From Hemibagrus wyckioides (lineage: Eukaryota; Chordata; Actinopteri; Siluriformes; Bagridae): DNA of 64,000 nt. The stretch lies in the NCBI RefSeq assembly GCF_019097595.1, contig NC_080713.1, forward strand, positions 13,468,199 to 13,532,198, given 5' to 3'. The position numbers and the translations under genes were made by a program. Shown in pieces: positions 22,542 through 35,037 of this stretch (within the stretch, counting starts at the first letter, position 1; the number at the start of each line of letters is the position of its first letter). The notes under the pieces are model-generated. The model was given only the letters and a program-made list of their open reading frames with translations. It was not told the origin of the DNA and made no database searches.

Positions 22542-22914
22542 TGTAAGGATGCACTGGAGGCAGGCATAGCAGAATCCATATGCAGATCTTTATTTTAACA
22601 AAATCAGCAGGCAAGTTTCGATATCGGTATGGACAGGCAAAAGGGTCAAAAAGCCGGGAAACAAAACACTGTTCAAACAAAACCAAATTCGCAAAACTGA
22701 ACAATCATAGAACTAGGGTCAGGCAGGGATCATACACGTAGTAGACACAATATCAAATACAAGGCGTGGTACACAATCTTAGAGAATGATACTTCGCAGT
22801 GATCACCTAGGCAGAGCTGTTTAAATAACCAAGTTAGACCGGAAGCAAGTTTGAGACTGTCAAAACTCAGGCGATGGTGCCCTCTGGCGATCTGGTTCTG
22901 CAGGCACTGTTACA
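22542..22914 (-). repeat. 3' LTR of Gypsy element 2
   Basis: On the - strand it begins TGTAACAGTGCCTGC next to the polypurine tract and ends TGCATCCTTACA, with AATAAAG about 50 bp before the end. It is 373 bp long, the same as the related solo LTR at 21550-21922. Confidence 0.85.
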
Positions 22915-22959
22915 GAACCCCTCATCCAGGTGTTCTTTGATGTGGATGTCCCCATGGGC

Positions 22960-25530
22960 GAGGGGCGGGCCGGTTTTGGAAGCTCAGAGGGAACTCTTCC
23001 ATGAGCGAAGGGTCAAGCATATCCCGAGCATCAACCCAACAGCGTTCCTCCTGGCCGTACCCTTCCCAATCAACCAGATACTGAATGCGGCCAACCTAAC
23101 GACAGGAGTATGGTGCGTACCTGGTAGGCGAGGGAGCCATCAATGTCCAGTGGCGGGGGTGGTTCAGTGGCGGTGGGGCCGAGGGTACGTGGTTCATGGA
23201 AAGGCTTAAGCAGAGACACATGGAAGGTTGGTGAGATGCGATAAGCTGTGGGGAGATCAAGGTGGAAAGAGAATGGATTTACTTGGTGAAGGATCTTAAA
23301 CGGGCCGACGAACTTGGGGCTCAGCTTGTGACACGGGAGTTTGAGTCTTAGATTTTTGGTGGAGAGCCATACCCTTTGGCCCACCTGGGTGAGGACGTCG
23401 ACGACGGTTAGCCTGGATCTCCTTTTGACGGATTGCCCTCTGGAGGTGCACATGAGCTCTCTCCCAGACCTCCTGACTACGTCTCGACCAGTCCTCAACA
23501 GCGGGCACATCAGAGGGTTCCCCAGACCAGGGAAAGAGTGGAGACTGATAGCCCAATACACATTGAAAGGGTGTTAAGCTGGTGGAGGAGTGGAGCAGTG
23601 AATTTTGAGTGTATTCGGCCCAAGGGAGAAACTCACTCCAACGATGTTGTTCACAGCTGTTCTCAGAAACCTCCCAATTTCCTGGTTGAGCCATTCCGCT
23701 TGGCCATTAGACTGTGGGTGTAGCTGAGTGTGACATTGATCCCGAGTTGCCTGCAGAATTCTGACCATACTCGGGAGGTGAACTGTGGACCTTGGTCAGA
23801 AACAATGTCCTCAGGTAAACCATAGTGACGGAAAGTGTTCTAGAAGATAGCCGTAACAGTTTCCATGGCGGTCAGCAGCCCTTCATCTGGATTATCTTGC
23901 ATGATTTCGAAAATCTGTCAATAACCACCATGACTGTAGTGAAGCCTTGAGAGTTAGGTAGGTCAGTGAGAAAATCTATAGAGATATGAGACCATGGTCG
24001 GCATGGGATTGGTAGTGGCTCTAGTAAACCTTCTGGTAGTTGATGGCTTGTTCTGGATTGTGTGCAGGCCGAGCAGGTATGAACGAACTCCTTGACATCG
24101 TGTTTGAGAGATGGCCACCAGAATCTTTGTCATACTAACTGTGTGGTTCTGTGGACGCTGGGGTGTCCTGAACTCAGACTCTCATGGATCCATTGTATTA
24201 CTTGGAGGCAGAAATCTGTAGGCACATAAACTTTAGACAAAGGACAGGCAGGGGGAGGGGTTTCTGCCAACTGTGCCCATTCTATTTCGTTCATCAGATC
24301 CCACTGCACGGGTGCTACTCGGACAGATGGTGGGAGGATGGTTTCTTGACTAGATGGGGGCTCTAGAGTGTGATGGATACGAAATAATGCATCGGCTTTA
24401 CCATTCTTAGAACCGTGGTGATACGTGACTGGAAACCTGAATCTTGTGAAGATCAGGGCCCATCTAGCTTGGCGGGGGTTGAGGCATTTAGCTTCTTGTA
24501 GATAGGTCAAGTTTCTGTGGTCAGTAAGGACCAGGAACGGATGACGGGCCCCCTCCAACCAGTGCCTCCATTCTTCCAGGGCAGCCTTTATCAAAAGTAG
24601 CTCCCGGTTTCCTATGTCATAGTTGGATTCGGCCTGCGTGAGCTTTCAAGAAAAGAATGCGCAAGGGTTCAGCTTTCCAGTTTCTGGTCGATGTTGGGAA
24701 AGCACCGCTCCTATTCAACAATTAGAGGTGTCCACCTCCACTATGAATGGCAGTTTGGGGTCAGGATGGCAGAGTATTGGGGCAGAAGAAAAGGTTTTCT
24801 TGAGCTTCAGAAAGGCTGCTTGGGCCTGATCTGTCCACTTGCGATGGTACTGTAATTACGAATGAATCTTCTGTAAAAATTCGCAAACCCGAGAAAGCGT
24901 TGCAACCCCTTAACGGATGTAGGTTCAGGCCAGGACATAATGGCGGACACTTTATTTTGATCCATTTCCACCCCTTCATGCGAGATCACATATCCCAAAC
25001 TGTTACGGAAGAGCAATGAAATTCACACTTTTCTAGTTTCACGTAGAGGTTGTGGTCAGTGAGGCATTGGAGGACAGCACGGATGTGGGTGATGTGTTGT
25101 TCTAGCCTGGCAGAGTAAATGAGGATGTCATCAATGTACGCAATGATGAATTTATTCAGCATGTCTCTGAATACCTCGTGTGATTGGAAGTGATTGGAAG
25201 ACGGCGGGGGCGTTCGTGAGTCCATAAGGCATGACCAGATACTCATATTGTCCATGTGTTGTGTGAAAAGCCGTCTTCCAATCGTCACCCTCCTTAATCC
25301 AGATGAGGTTGTAGGCGCTTCGTAAATCCAGCTTGGTGAAGATCCTCGCTCCCTGTAACTGTTTGAGGGCTGCAGGAACCAGGGGAAGTGGATATGGGTA
25401 TGGCACGGTGATCGCCTTCAGGCCTCTGTAGTCTATGCAGGGTCGAAGGCCCCCATCCTTTTTTTCCCACAAAGAAAAACCCCGCTGCAGCTGGTGATGT
25501 AGACGGGTGGATGTATCCAGCTGCAATATT
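22960..25530 (-). pseudogene. Gypsy element 2 pol, broken
   Basis: Motifs in order on the - strand: [29 protein letters not shown] and [13 protein letters not shown] (25460-25200), the catalytic YIDD box (near 25140), [12 protein letters not shown] (near 24880), RNase [16 protein letters not shown] and TDHRNLTYL (24590-24490), integrase [18 protein letters not shown] (near 23730-23670), [25 protein letters not shown] and FHVSLLKPF (to about 23210), then a frameshifted chromodomain near 23130-23000. Frameshifts and stops separate nearly every block, so it is inactive. Confidence 0.9.
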
Positions 25531-25624
25531 CACACCTGGTGTTTGATCCATTAATCATGGTGATGTAGATGGGTGGATGTATCCAACTGCAAAATTCACA
25601 CCTGGTGTTTGATCCATTAATCAA
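25493..25624. repeat. 66-bp tandem duplication at a transposon junction
   Basis: Two 66-bp units (25493-25558 and 25559-25624) differ at about three positions. Each unit contains the end of the Gypsy-2 reverse transcriptase sequence joined to the start of the Tc1-D sequence, so the duplication arose after those two elements were brought together. Confidence 0.9.
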
Positions 25625-26903
25625 CCAATACATTTTCTGGTTCAATTAGAATTGGTATTGAAACAGTCCTCTTCATCATGCTGTTCACATTTTGACATCA
25701 TGAGACCAAGATGACACCTAACAATTGTTCAACAGTACCTCGCCATTGCGAGGCTTCAAACAGGATGTTCTCAGAAGGAAGTGGCCACTGAGCTTAGAGT
25801 GTCACAGAGTGTCCTCAGCAGGTTGTGACAGAGATACAGAGAGACTGGAAGAGTCACAGAAAGGCATAGAAGTGGACGTCCCTTGGCCACATCCCACGTT
25901 GATGACCGCTTCATTGTGAACAGTGCCCTGCGGAACCGGATGATGAATGCCACTCAACTCCAGGCACATTTAAGGGAGGTGAGAGGCACCCAATGTCATG
26001 TCAGACCATCCGAAACCATTTATATCAGCTTGGTCTGTGTGCTAGATGACCTGACCAAACCACCAGGCACAGGCATCATCGTCTTGCATGGGCCAGGGAG
26101 CATTTACTCTAGATGAGGGACCAGTGGGCCTCAGTGCTGTTCTCTGATGAAAGTTGATTCACGTTGAGCAGAAATGATGGCCGCTAACGATGTTGGAGAC
26201 ATCAAGGCTATGCATCAGCCACTGTTGTCACTAGATGAGCCTTTGGTGGTGGTGGTGTTACAGTCTGGGCAGGTGTGTCTACTCAATACAGAACTTCCCT
26301 ACATCTTGTGACAAGCCAATACTACCTGAATAACATCATTAATCCAGTTATTGTGCCCCTGCATGGACAACACAGGCCTAATTTCATCCTCATGGATGAC
26401 AATGCTCCAGCTCATTGAGGTCACATCATTAGGGAATGGCTGCTGGAGGCTGGAGTACCTCAAATGGAGTGGCCTGCACTTTCTCCAGACCTGAATCCCA
26501 TAGAAAACCTATGGGATCAGCTGAGTTGCCATGTAGAGGCTCATAACCCTGCACCCCAGAACCTCAATGACCTAAGGGTCGCCCTTCAAGAAGAGTGGAA
26601 TGCCATGCCTCAGCAGACAATAATTCGACTCGTGAACAGCATGAGACATCATTGTCAAGCTGCAATTGATGGTCAAGGGCACATGACAAATTATTGAGAC
26701 ATTGACATTTTTTGTTGTGGTATACCCACCACTGTTATTGGCTTTTGTTTCAATAAATTGTTTGACATGAGGAAATCACCATTGTATGCTTCTACTTAAA
26801 TGTCCTACTTTCATGATATAATATCACTGTAGTGTGAACTTTTTACATTTTCCATAAATTTCACCCAAAAGCCAAATATCCTTAACTTTTTTGTAAGTAG
26901 TGT
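25590..26903 (+). mobile_element. Tc1-like element, family D, copy 1, left end missing
   Basis: The right end (AAGCCAAATATCCTTAAC... TAGTG) matches the ends of the copy at 49344-50515. About 190 bp of the left end is replaced by the Gypsy-2 junction. On the + strand the transposase reads MRPR at 25701, then a stop, RLQTGCSQKEVATELRVSQS with a helix-turn-helix look, HRSGRPLATSHVDDRF, and at the C-terminus [20 protein letters not shown] with the DDE glutamate, ending GHMTNY at 26697. Several stops and shifts make it inactive. Confidence 0.88.
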
Positions 26904-27369
26904 ATATAACAGATTAGGAAAGATGGCAAACAAATAATTCAGAAAGTGGGTGCAGCCATGCCCCTGGTACATCACATTGCTTTCTCCGACCAAGCGCCAG
27001 CACCCTGTAGCTTGAGTCTTGCGTCCTCTGAGGTAGCACGCCAACTTAAATAATGGGTCTTGCAGGTCGAGTCAGTTTTGGGAGCTCGCTCTGTGATTTC
27101 TCACAACCTGGGTGTGGCTATAATGTTATCCGCGTTGGGCTCTGTGGAGATCGATGTAGGCAACAAGTCCATTCTGTGCTTTTCAAAGAGCTCCTAGAGA
27201 TGATAACATGCACTGTTGCTGAGCTTAGGTTAGATTGGCTTGATGAAAAGTTTAGCATTGTCTGCTCTAAGCAAACACTGCTTAACTTTACACCACGTTT
27301 TTTCTCCATCCAGATATCTCCCATTTTTCCAGGTGTCAAGGTTGTAGAATAATCCCTATTCTGTCCGTT
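26904..27369. other. Intron sequence with no recognised feature
   Basis: One open frame of 99 codons (27053-27352) has no recognisable motif. I see no element ends. Confidence 0.45.
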
Positions 27370-27800
27370 TGTTCTCCCCAGCCACTTCTAACTATTCAGC
27401 AATTGTGGGCCTAGATGAACACAGATATGTGGTGATACCTAGGGTTGAAGAGACGCTTGTGAGCTATCTCTTTACTTCATCAGCCTCATAGAGAAAGTCT
27501 TCACTCCCATGTGCTCCTACATAAGCCCTTATGGGAAGGCCTTCATGTCTGCAGATCAAGCCAGTATGTCATTGAACACAATGGTGGCTTGAGATGCTAT
27601 ACTTGCCCACATGAGGTCCCTGGGAGAATCACCTTCATGTGTGTAGTTTGGGATTCAGCCATGATGCGGGCATAGCTGTCTCCTGCTCAGGTGGATTCCA
27701 TCCTTTTTTACTGTAAAGAAAATCTGGCTAGGCCAATACTTCTCTACTGCCCAGGTGAAGAGAGTGCCTGGGTCATGGAGTTAACAGCTAAAGTTATTCC
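27370..27800 (+). mobile_element. DIRS-like fragment
   Basis: The stretch GTTTGGGATTC.. (near 27648) through TTATTCCTTTGGGTCT (near 27795) matches the DIRS copy at 43500-43645 in the same order. Upstream pieces read SSLPCAPT and ALMGRPSCLQ, which resemble fish DIRS sequence. No open frame remains. Confidence 0.5.
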
Positions 27801-27817
27801 TTTGGGTCTAGAGTTAG

Positions 27818-28080
27818 GTTGTGGACATTGTGAACACTAGTACACCTTCCACAAGTACACTGTACACCCTGAAGCAGAGGTGCAATTGGCTGTGCAGTTC
27901 CAGGCAGAAGGGGAGTGGAGACAAGACAGGACCCCAGGAGTATGCGTGGGCATGGCTGGTTCAGGGAGTGTTGTCTTTGCTTTCTTCCACAGGATCTAGA
28001 AAACAAACATATGCAGCAGTGAGTTTTGGCACCAGTAAAATTGCTTACCTGCCTGAAAAAGCAGTGCCCCAAGATTCAAG
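27818..28080 (-). mobile_element. Repeat related to 30294-30560, probable Gypsy pol scrap
   Basis: This segment and 30294-30560 align in direct orientation. On the - strand both read MGHC.F..VS.F.G..TH followed by a K/R-rich turn. The other copy carries an integrase-like zinc finger, so this is probably a decayed integrase zinc-binding region. It abuts the 3' tail of the L2-like copy that follows. Confidence 0.4.
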
Positions 28081-29718
<1,638 letters not shown>

Positions 29719-29744
29719 CAAACTGCAAACCGCAAACTCTCATT

Positions 29745-30262
29745 CACTCTCTCATATATAATGGCTTCTGCTCAGATCTCAGCATGTCTGGCAGACATAT
29801 CATCATGGATAATGGCTCATCAGCTGAAGCTCAATGAAGGTCATCCCAGGTCATTCATTCCCAGGTCTGGATCTTTCAAAATCCCTGATTTTCCCTTTGA
29901 TCACTGCTCGCTGCCATGGACAATAAACTGTCCTTTTTCTTGCATATTGCTAATTTGACACACTCATGTCAGTTTCTTCTTTATAACATCAAAAGGATTT
30001 GATCAATTTTATGAAGGATTTGCCACACAAGCTGCTCAGGTACTTGTTCAGTCTCTTGTCTTTTCAGGACTGGACTACTGCAATTCTGCTGGCAGCTCTA
30101 GCTTTGAAGTTCTTCCACACCACCCCATTGTTGCACACCCTCCACTGGCTTCTGTTATCTGCACACATCAGATTCGAAACACTGTCACTGCCTACAAAGC
30201 CAAAAATTAACCAGCATGCTCTTACCTTAAAGCCCTCATCATTCCATGCACAGCACCATGCT
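29745..30262 (+). mobile_element. LINE fragment of a second L2-like family
   Basis: The + strand reads RISACLADISSW-like (AQISACLADISSWIMAHQLKLN, 29770-29840) and later LLFSFQDWTTAILLAAL-like and HTTPLLHTLHWLL, RFETLSLPTKPK. These are the C-terminal blocks after the reverse transcriptase catalytic core of L2-type LINEs. The middle has decayed. It lies tail-to-head beside L2-like copy 2. Confidence 0.65.
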
Positions 30263-30279
30263 TTGTTAAATTTTCTAGC

Positions 30280-30560
30280 ACTCCGTGGGGCATTGTTCTG
30301 GTATTGTGGGCACTGCTGACAGAAGGCCTTCACCTCCGTGTCCATGCCAAGTCAGAGGAACTAACTCTGCAGCTTCTCTAAGGTGTTCCAGGTGGAAGTG
30401 GAGAGGTGACAACGCTGGGGGGTGCATGTGTGCAGCAGGTTCAGGGAACATTGTCTTCGCTTTCTTTCCCAGGCTCTGGAACATACATTTGCATTGGTGA
30501 GTTCTGTCACCAATAAACTTGCTTACCTCCATGAAAATGCAATGACCCAAGATGTCCCTG
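30280..30560 (-). pseudogene. Gypsy-like integrase zinc-finger remnant
   Basis: On the - strand near 30345-30290 the sequence reads MDTEVKAFCQQCPQYQ. This matches the C-x2-C half of the H2C2 zinc-binding domain of Ty3/Gypsy integrase. The upstream part is shared with 27818-28080. Confidence 0.45.
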
Positions 30561-30888
30561 TGACTCCTGGAGGGTGAGGAGTTCTTGCAGCCACTCTGGT
30601 AGCTTTATTGGTGCTGAAATGGAAATTTTCCTTCAGCATTCAGGCGGTAGTTGTGTGAGGAACAAGATTCAGCCGCATGGAAGTGGTGGCATGGGCTGTC
30701 ACAATTTTTTATGTTGCCACCTGTGTTTTTGTTTGAATTCATGTCTTTTCTTTGATTGTTTTGCTTGAGTTATAATTAATCTTCTATGTTTTCAGTTTGC
30801 ACCATAATTATATATACATATATATTTATACCCTCATGCTTGTAGTCTGCGAACTATAGGCCTGTGCTCCATTCTGTTTAGTCCATGT

Positions 30889-30986
30889 GTGCCAAATCTT
30901 ATCTGCAAAGGGCTGGTGTGCGTGCAGGTTTTCATTTCGACCAAGCAGAAGCTACACCAGCCCTTTGCGGAAAAGATTTGACACTC
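30889..30986. repeat. Imperfect hairpin, MITE-like
   Basis: The left arm CAAATCTTATCTGCAAAGGG and right arm CCCTTTGCGGAAAAGATTTG are inverted repeats, continuing inward through GCTGGTGTG and CACACC. The ~98-bp unit looks like the ends of a small non-autonomous DNA transposon with its centre deleted. Confidence 0.7.
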
Positions 30987-31653
30987 CTGGTTTAGTCCAT
31001 GACATTACCAAGCCTTTTTGTGAATTATTACCTGTTTTTTGGCTTACTACATGGGTCTTGGCATACTGTATTTTGGCTAGCCCTTGTACTACTGTTTGCA
31101 CCTCAATCAACCACAGCATGTTTTTAACCTTGACTTTTAATTTTTAGATTTGTCTGTTTTGACTTTTGAACAAATGCTCATCTGAATTTGCATCAACAAG
31201 AATATTTTCTTTGTCTTGACCAAGCCCATTTAGTTGAATTCAATGTAATACCCATTTTGATGCAAATATATTTACAGTTGCATTTTGTTTGGCATATTAT
31301 GTGCAATTAACAGTATATTATTATAATTATAATCATAATTATTTTTATAATCAATTAAAGTGATTGGACATTTTTACAATGTAAATCAATTCATTTTAAT
31401 TAATTTGTATTGTAGTAGGCATAGCCACTGTTGTTACAGCATGTTTATGAATTAGTAACTTTCCACAATACAATACACAGTATTTTTTTTTGTTTCAGTT
31501 TTCTTTTGGCATTGCAGCTGCAGGAATATTACTGTTTTTTAGAAGGTTTTTTTTGGACATCATTTGTCAGTGAAGTATTGCAACAAATTATGTCACATCA
31601 CCTTGTTTGAAAAGTATTTATTATGTTCAATACTCTTTTTCTTTTTCCCTAAG
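30987..31653. other. Intron sequence before reln exon 3 of the window
   Basis: A+T-rich. No feature other than the polypyrimidine tract and CCTAAG acceptor at 31640-31653. Confidence 0.6.
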
Positions 31654-31862
31654 ACCCCTAGTGTAGTGTCAGTTGCCTTGCCTACAGAGCTTCAGACTCC
31701 TGTCACTCAGTTCTGTCTGGAGCAGAGGTTTCATGCAGGAGTCAATCGTCATGTCTGGGCACTGGATTACCTACAGCTTCTGCCAGTGATGCCTGCTACC
31801 TACACACATATGGCCCAGTTTTCTATTAATATTGGATGTGGCTCTTACCAGCCTACTAACAG
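31654..31862 (+). CDS. reln: reelin exon (window exon 3)
   Basis: A 209-nt exon encoding 69 residues plus two bases, starting [16 protein letters not shown] and ending [13 protein letters not shown]. It matches the reelin segment with TPAT.FCL, VWA.D and MIQFSIN.GCG in the first half of repeat 1. Acceptor CCCTAAG|ACC, donor AACAG|GTACTC (phase 2). The junction with the previous exon (..SAYK / TPSVV..) loses no residues relative to vertebrate reelin. Confidence 0.97.
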
Positions 31863-32224
31863 GTACTCTCTCTCATCACCAGGCACAGAGGTTGCCTTTT
31901 ATATTATATTTTATTATAAAATATAGTATATATTTTAGAAAATCTACTAATTGATGCATGGAAATAAAATCAACCTAAATCAAATCAAATCAAAGCAGGA
32001 AACCTGTTTTGGTCCTGTTTATCTAGATTACTATTCACAGTGTATTATGTCAGAGTGTATTATGGTCAGAGTGGTATTATTTCTTATATTTTGTAATGAC
32101 ACAATCATTAAACAAAATAGATAATATACTAAAAAGGTGTGGATATATATAATAACTAATATCTTCAGTTTTTCCAGTTTTACATTGTCTTTTCCATAGC
32201 TTCACTTATGTGTTTTAATGACAG
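31863..32224. other. Short reln intron, 362 bp
   Basis: A+T-rich, without recognisable insertion. It carries a GTACTC donor and a TTTTAATGACAG acceptor. Confidence 0.8.
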
Positions 32225-32353
32225 CATCAGTTTGGAGCTCTCAACCAATCATGGTCGATCGTGGTCTCTTTTGCACATGGAGTGTCTACCTGAATTATGT
32301 TCTGGACCACATCTTCCTCACAGCACAGTCTACTCATCTGAGAACTATAGCGG
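32225..32353 (+). CDS. reln: reelin exon (window exon 4), BNR/Asp-box
   Basis: A 129-nt exon. Its first base completes a serine codon, followed by 42 residues and two bases. It contains the BNR/Asp-box [11 protein letters not shown], the hallmark of reelin sub-repeats, then [19 protein letters not shown]. Acceptor GACAG|C, donor AGCGG|GTGTGT. The intron after it is 12.4 kb and the richest in transposons in this window. Confidence 0.97.
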
Positions 32354-33039
32354 GTGTGTTCATGCATGCGTCTGGATCTCTATATTTTGTTTGCATGTTC
32401 TGAATGTTCTGCTGCTTTCAGTAATGCCATAATATTTATTGTAACATTTTATATTTATATATGGAAACTCTCAAGGAGGTGACAGTTAACATAAGTCTGC
32501 CTTTAACTAATAATAATTGCATCTTCTAACTTAATCTAACAAATATGCAAAATAATTATGGGTTAAAAGAACCTAAAGGCTATACTCTCTGTACAACTTT
32601 GCACCATTTGGACTAAGTAAAATGTTTAATGATAATCCAAATCAGCAGATAGAAACACCACAAAATAAATCTTATAAACCCATTTTAGTCCCCACCCCTT
32701 CAAATTACCCTTATAACTGATACTGCATTTTATTAGCATGGCTCAGTGTTATTGGTCAGTCAAGGGCTAGACATCCTGATGCACTGTAAAGCTGGTACAC
32801 CAATGGTGCACAAGTGAAATGATCTTTAGTATTGTGAAATATATCTAGTTTTTCTTATTATAAAATCAGTATAAATCAGATATAAGATTAAATCTATTTC
32901 TAGAAAACTTTAATTTCATGCTTGTAATTTTCTTATTCTAATTGTGGAAAAGCAGTGTAACCAGTAATCAATGTAAGTAGATAAATAGTGCCAACTATTT
33001 GAACCCGTTATGTATAGGGTTATTATTATATATACAGGG
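32354..33039. other. Intron sequence with no recognised feature
   Basis: A+T-rich. No element ends or coding signal identified. Confidence 0.5.
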
Positions 33040-33249
33040 AGAAGGGGTACACAGTTTCTGTTTCAATGCACCACAGGAGGAGGCAGGGGTTGGTACACTG
33101 GCTTTACTTAAATAGAAATGCAAAAACAAGGAGAAAATGCAGGAACAGAGATTCAGGAACTCAAAAGAGACAAACAGAAAATGGCAGCATCAAAGGGTAA
33201 ATAAGGCGGAATACTAGGAACGGAAATACGAGCAGACTTAGAATAGATA

Positions 33250-34497
33250 CACTATATTGCCAAAAGTATTCGCTCACCTGCCTTGACTCGCATATGAACT
33301 TAAGTGACATCCCATTCCTAATCCATAGGGTTCAATATGACGTCGGTCCACCCTTTGCAGCTATAACAGCTTCAACTCTTCTGGGAAGGCTGTCCACAAG
33401 GTTTAGGAGTGTGTTTATGGGAATTTTTGACCATTCTTCCAGAAGCGCATTTGTGAGGTCACACACTGATGTTGGACGAGAAGGTCTGGCTCTCAGTCTC
33501 CGCTCTAATTCATCCCAAAGGTGTTCTATCGGGTTGAGGTCAGGACTCTGTGCAGGCCAGTCAAGTTCCTCCACACCAGACTCTGTCATCCATGTCTTTA
33601 TGGACCTTGCTTTGGTCACTGGTGCACAGTCATGTTGGAAGAGGAAGGGGCCAGCTCCAAACTGTTCCCACAAAGTTGGGAGCATGGAATTGTCCAAAAT
33701 GTCTTGGTATGCTGAAGCATTCAGAGTTCCTTTCACTGGAACTAAGGGGCCGAGCCCAGCTCCTGAAAAACAACCCCACACCATAATCCCCCCTCCACCA
33801 AACTTTACACTTGGCACAATGCAGTCAGACAAGTACCGTTCTCCTGGCAACCACCAAACCCAGACTCGTCCATCAGATTGCCAGATGGAGAAGCGCGATT
33901 CGTCACTCCAGAGAGCGCGTCTCCACTGCTCTAGAGTCCAGTGGCGGCGTGCTTTACACCACTGCATCCGACGCTTTGCATTGCACTTGGTGATGTATGG
34001 CTTGGATGCAGCTGCTCGGCCATGGAAACCCATTCCATGAAGCTCTCTGCGCACTGTTCTTGAGCTAATCTGAAGGCCACATGAAGTTTGGAGGTCTGTA
34101 GTGATTGACTCTGCAGAAAGTTGGCGACCTCTTCGCACTATGTGCCTCAGCATCCGCTGACCCCGCTCCGTCAGTTTACGTGGCCTACCACTTCGTGGCT
34201 GAGTTGCTGTCGTTCCCAAACACTTCCACGTTCTTATAATACAGCTGACAGTTGACTGTGGAATATTTAGGAGAGAGGAAATTTCACGACTGGATTTGTT
34301 GCACAGGTGGCATCCTATCACAGTTCCACGCTGGAATTCACTGAGCTCCTGAGAGCGACCCATTCTTTCACAAATGTTTGTAAAAACAGTCTGCATGCCT
34401 AGGTGCTTGATTTTATACACCTGTGGCCATGGAAGTGATTGGAACACCTGATTCTGATTATTTGGATGGGTGAGCGAATACTTTTGGCAATATAGTG
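33250..34497 (-). mobile_element. Tc1-like element, family B, copy 2, apparently complete
   Basis: Both terminal repeats are intact (CACTATATTGCCAAAAG and its complement), with TA on each side (33248-33249 and 34498-34499). Length is 1248 bp. It carries the only uninterrupted transposase frame in the window. The terminal repeat lengths and near identity to copy 4 suggest recent activity of this family. Confidence 0.95.
33332..34363 (-). CDS. Tc1-B transposase, intact open frame
   Basis: A 343-residue protein from [13 protein letters not shown] to KGGPTSY, the usual length for a Tc1 transposase. It binds the terminal repeats and cuts and pastes the element into TA sites. The N-terminal paired-like helix-turn-helix region spans about residues 1-110, with a GRPR AT-hook-like motif at 59-62. 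The catalytic triad is D154 (WSDES), D245 (QHDCAPV) and E280 (NPIEHLW), with 34 residues between the last two (DD34E). I chose the Met at 34363 because it matches the usual Tc1 start; the frame stays open a further 49 codons, through the terminal repeat and just past the element. Compared with its siblings it has T for H at residue 250 and W for R at 171, so activity is uncertain. Confidence 0.9.
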   Translation of the reverse strand: MGRSQELSEFQRGTVIGCHLCNKSSREISSLLNIPQSTVSCIIRTWKCLGTTATQPRSGRPRKLTERGQRMLRHIVRRGRQLSAESITTDLQTSCGLQISSRTVRRELHGMGFHGRAAASKPYITKCNAKRRMQWCKARRHWTLEQWRRALWSDESRFSIWQSDGRVWVWWLPGERYLSDCIVPSVKFGGGGIMVWGCFSGAGLGPLVPVKGTLNASAYQDILDNSMLPTLWEQFGAGPFLFQHDCAPVTKARSIKTWMTESGVEELDWPAQSPDLNPIEHLWDELERRLRARPSRPTSVCDLTNALLEEWSKIPINTLLNLVDSLPRRVEAVIAAKGGPTSY

Positions 34498-34649
34498 TAT
34501 ATGTGCTCATACATTCTTAATGCTCGCCGCTGCCATTGATGAGTGAGGGCTTTAAATAGGTGCTGTAGGAAATTGGGTGCAGGTGGCGCAATCAGAAGAC
34601 CGGTGATTGTGAGCGTGGGGATGCTGTTGTAGCCGGCATGCCCGTGACA

Positions 34650-34990
34650 ATTTCATTGTTTGAAGAAAATAAATTTAGACACGAATACAAATATACAATA
34701 TATTATTATTCTTTATTTGGACATTTTGATCTTCCCAACTTAAGCACTTACTTAATTAGCTAATACAGCAAAACTGATAAAATCACATAAATCATCTGAA
34801 AAGACTGCCTACTCCAACATAGCCCTTGCACATTATCATATAATATATACCACCAGCAAACAGGGGGAATGGCTCAAGACTGTCCCTGGGGACTTAACTC
34901 CAGGAATGCAAAATATCAATCAATCAATCAATCAATAAATAAATAATCTGGTGCCAAAAAAAACAACAACAAAAAAAATCCTGCTAACAA

Positions 34991-35037
<47 letters not shown>

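Larger units (their letters stand above)
22542..25560 (-). mobile_element. Ty3/Gypsy element 2, 5'-truncated
   Basis: On the - strand the order is reverse transcriptase, RNase H, integrase, chromodomain trace, polypurine tract (GATGAGGGGTTC) and a 373-bp LTR. The left part of the element (5' LTR, gag, protease) is missing. It ends where a Tc1-D element and a 66-bp tandem duplication begin. The structure is like Gypsy element 1 but from a different family. Confidence 0.9.
33040..34649 (-). mobile_element. LTR fragment or solo LTR, split by Tc1-B copy 2
   Basis: On the - strand the right part (34649-34500) begins TGTCACGGGCATGCC with TATTTAAAG-like promoter sequence. The left part (33249-33040) continues with T-rich LTR-type sequence including AGTAAAGCCAGTG and ends near TGTACCCC. 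Apart from the Tc1, nothing coding lies between, so it reads as one LTR of about 350 bp. The left boundary is approximate and no target duplication was confirmed. Confidence 0.6.

Noticed and set aside
22318..22704. Overlapping 110- and 128-codon frames rich in Ser, Pro and Gln
   Set aside because: They follow the GATGTGGCCTG / GAGCAGGGCTTG minisatellite-like patch and part of an LTR; no conserved motif.
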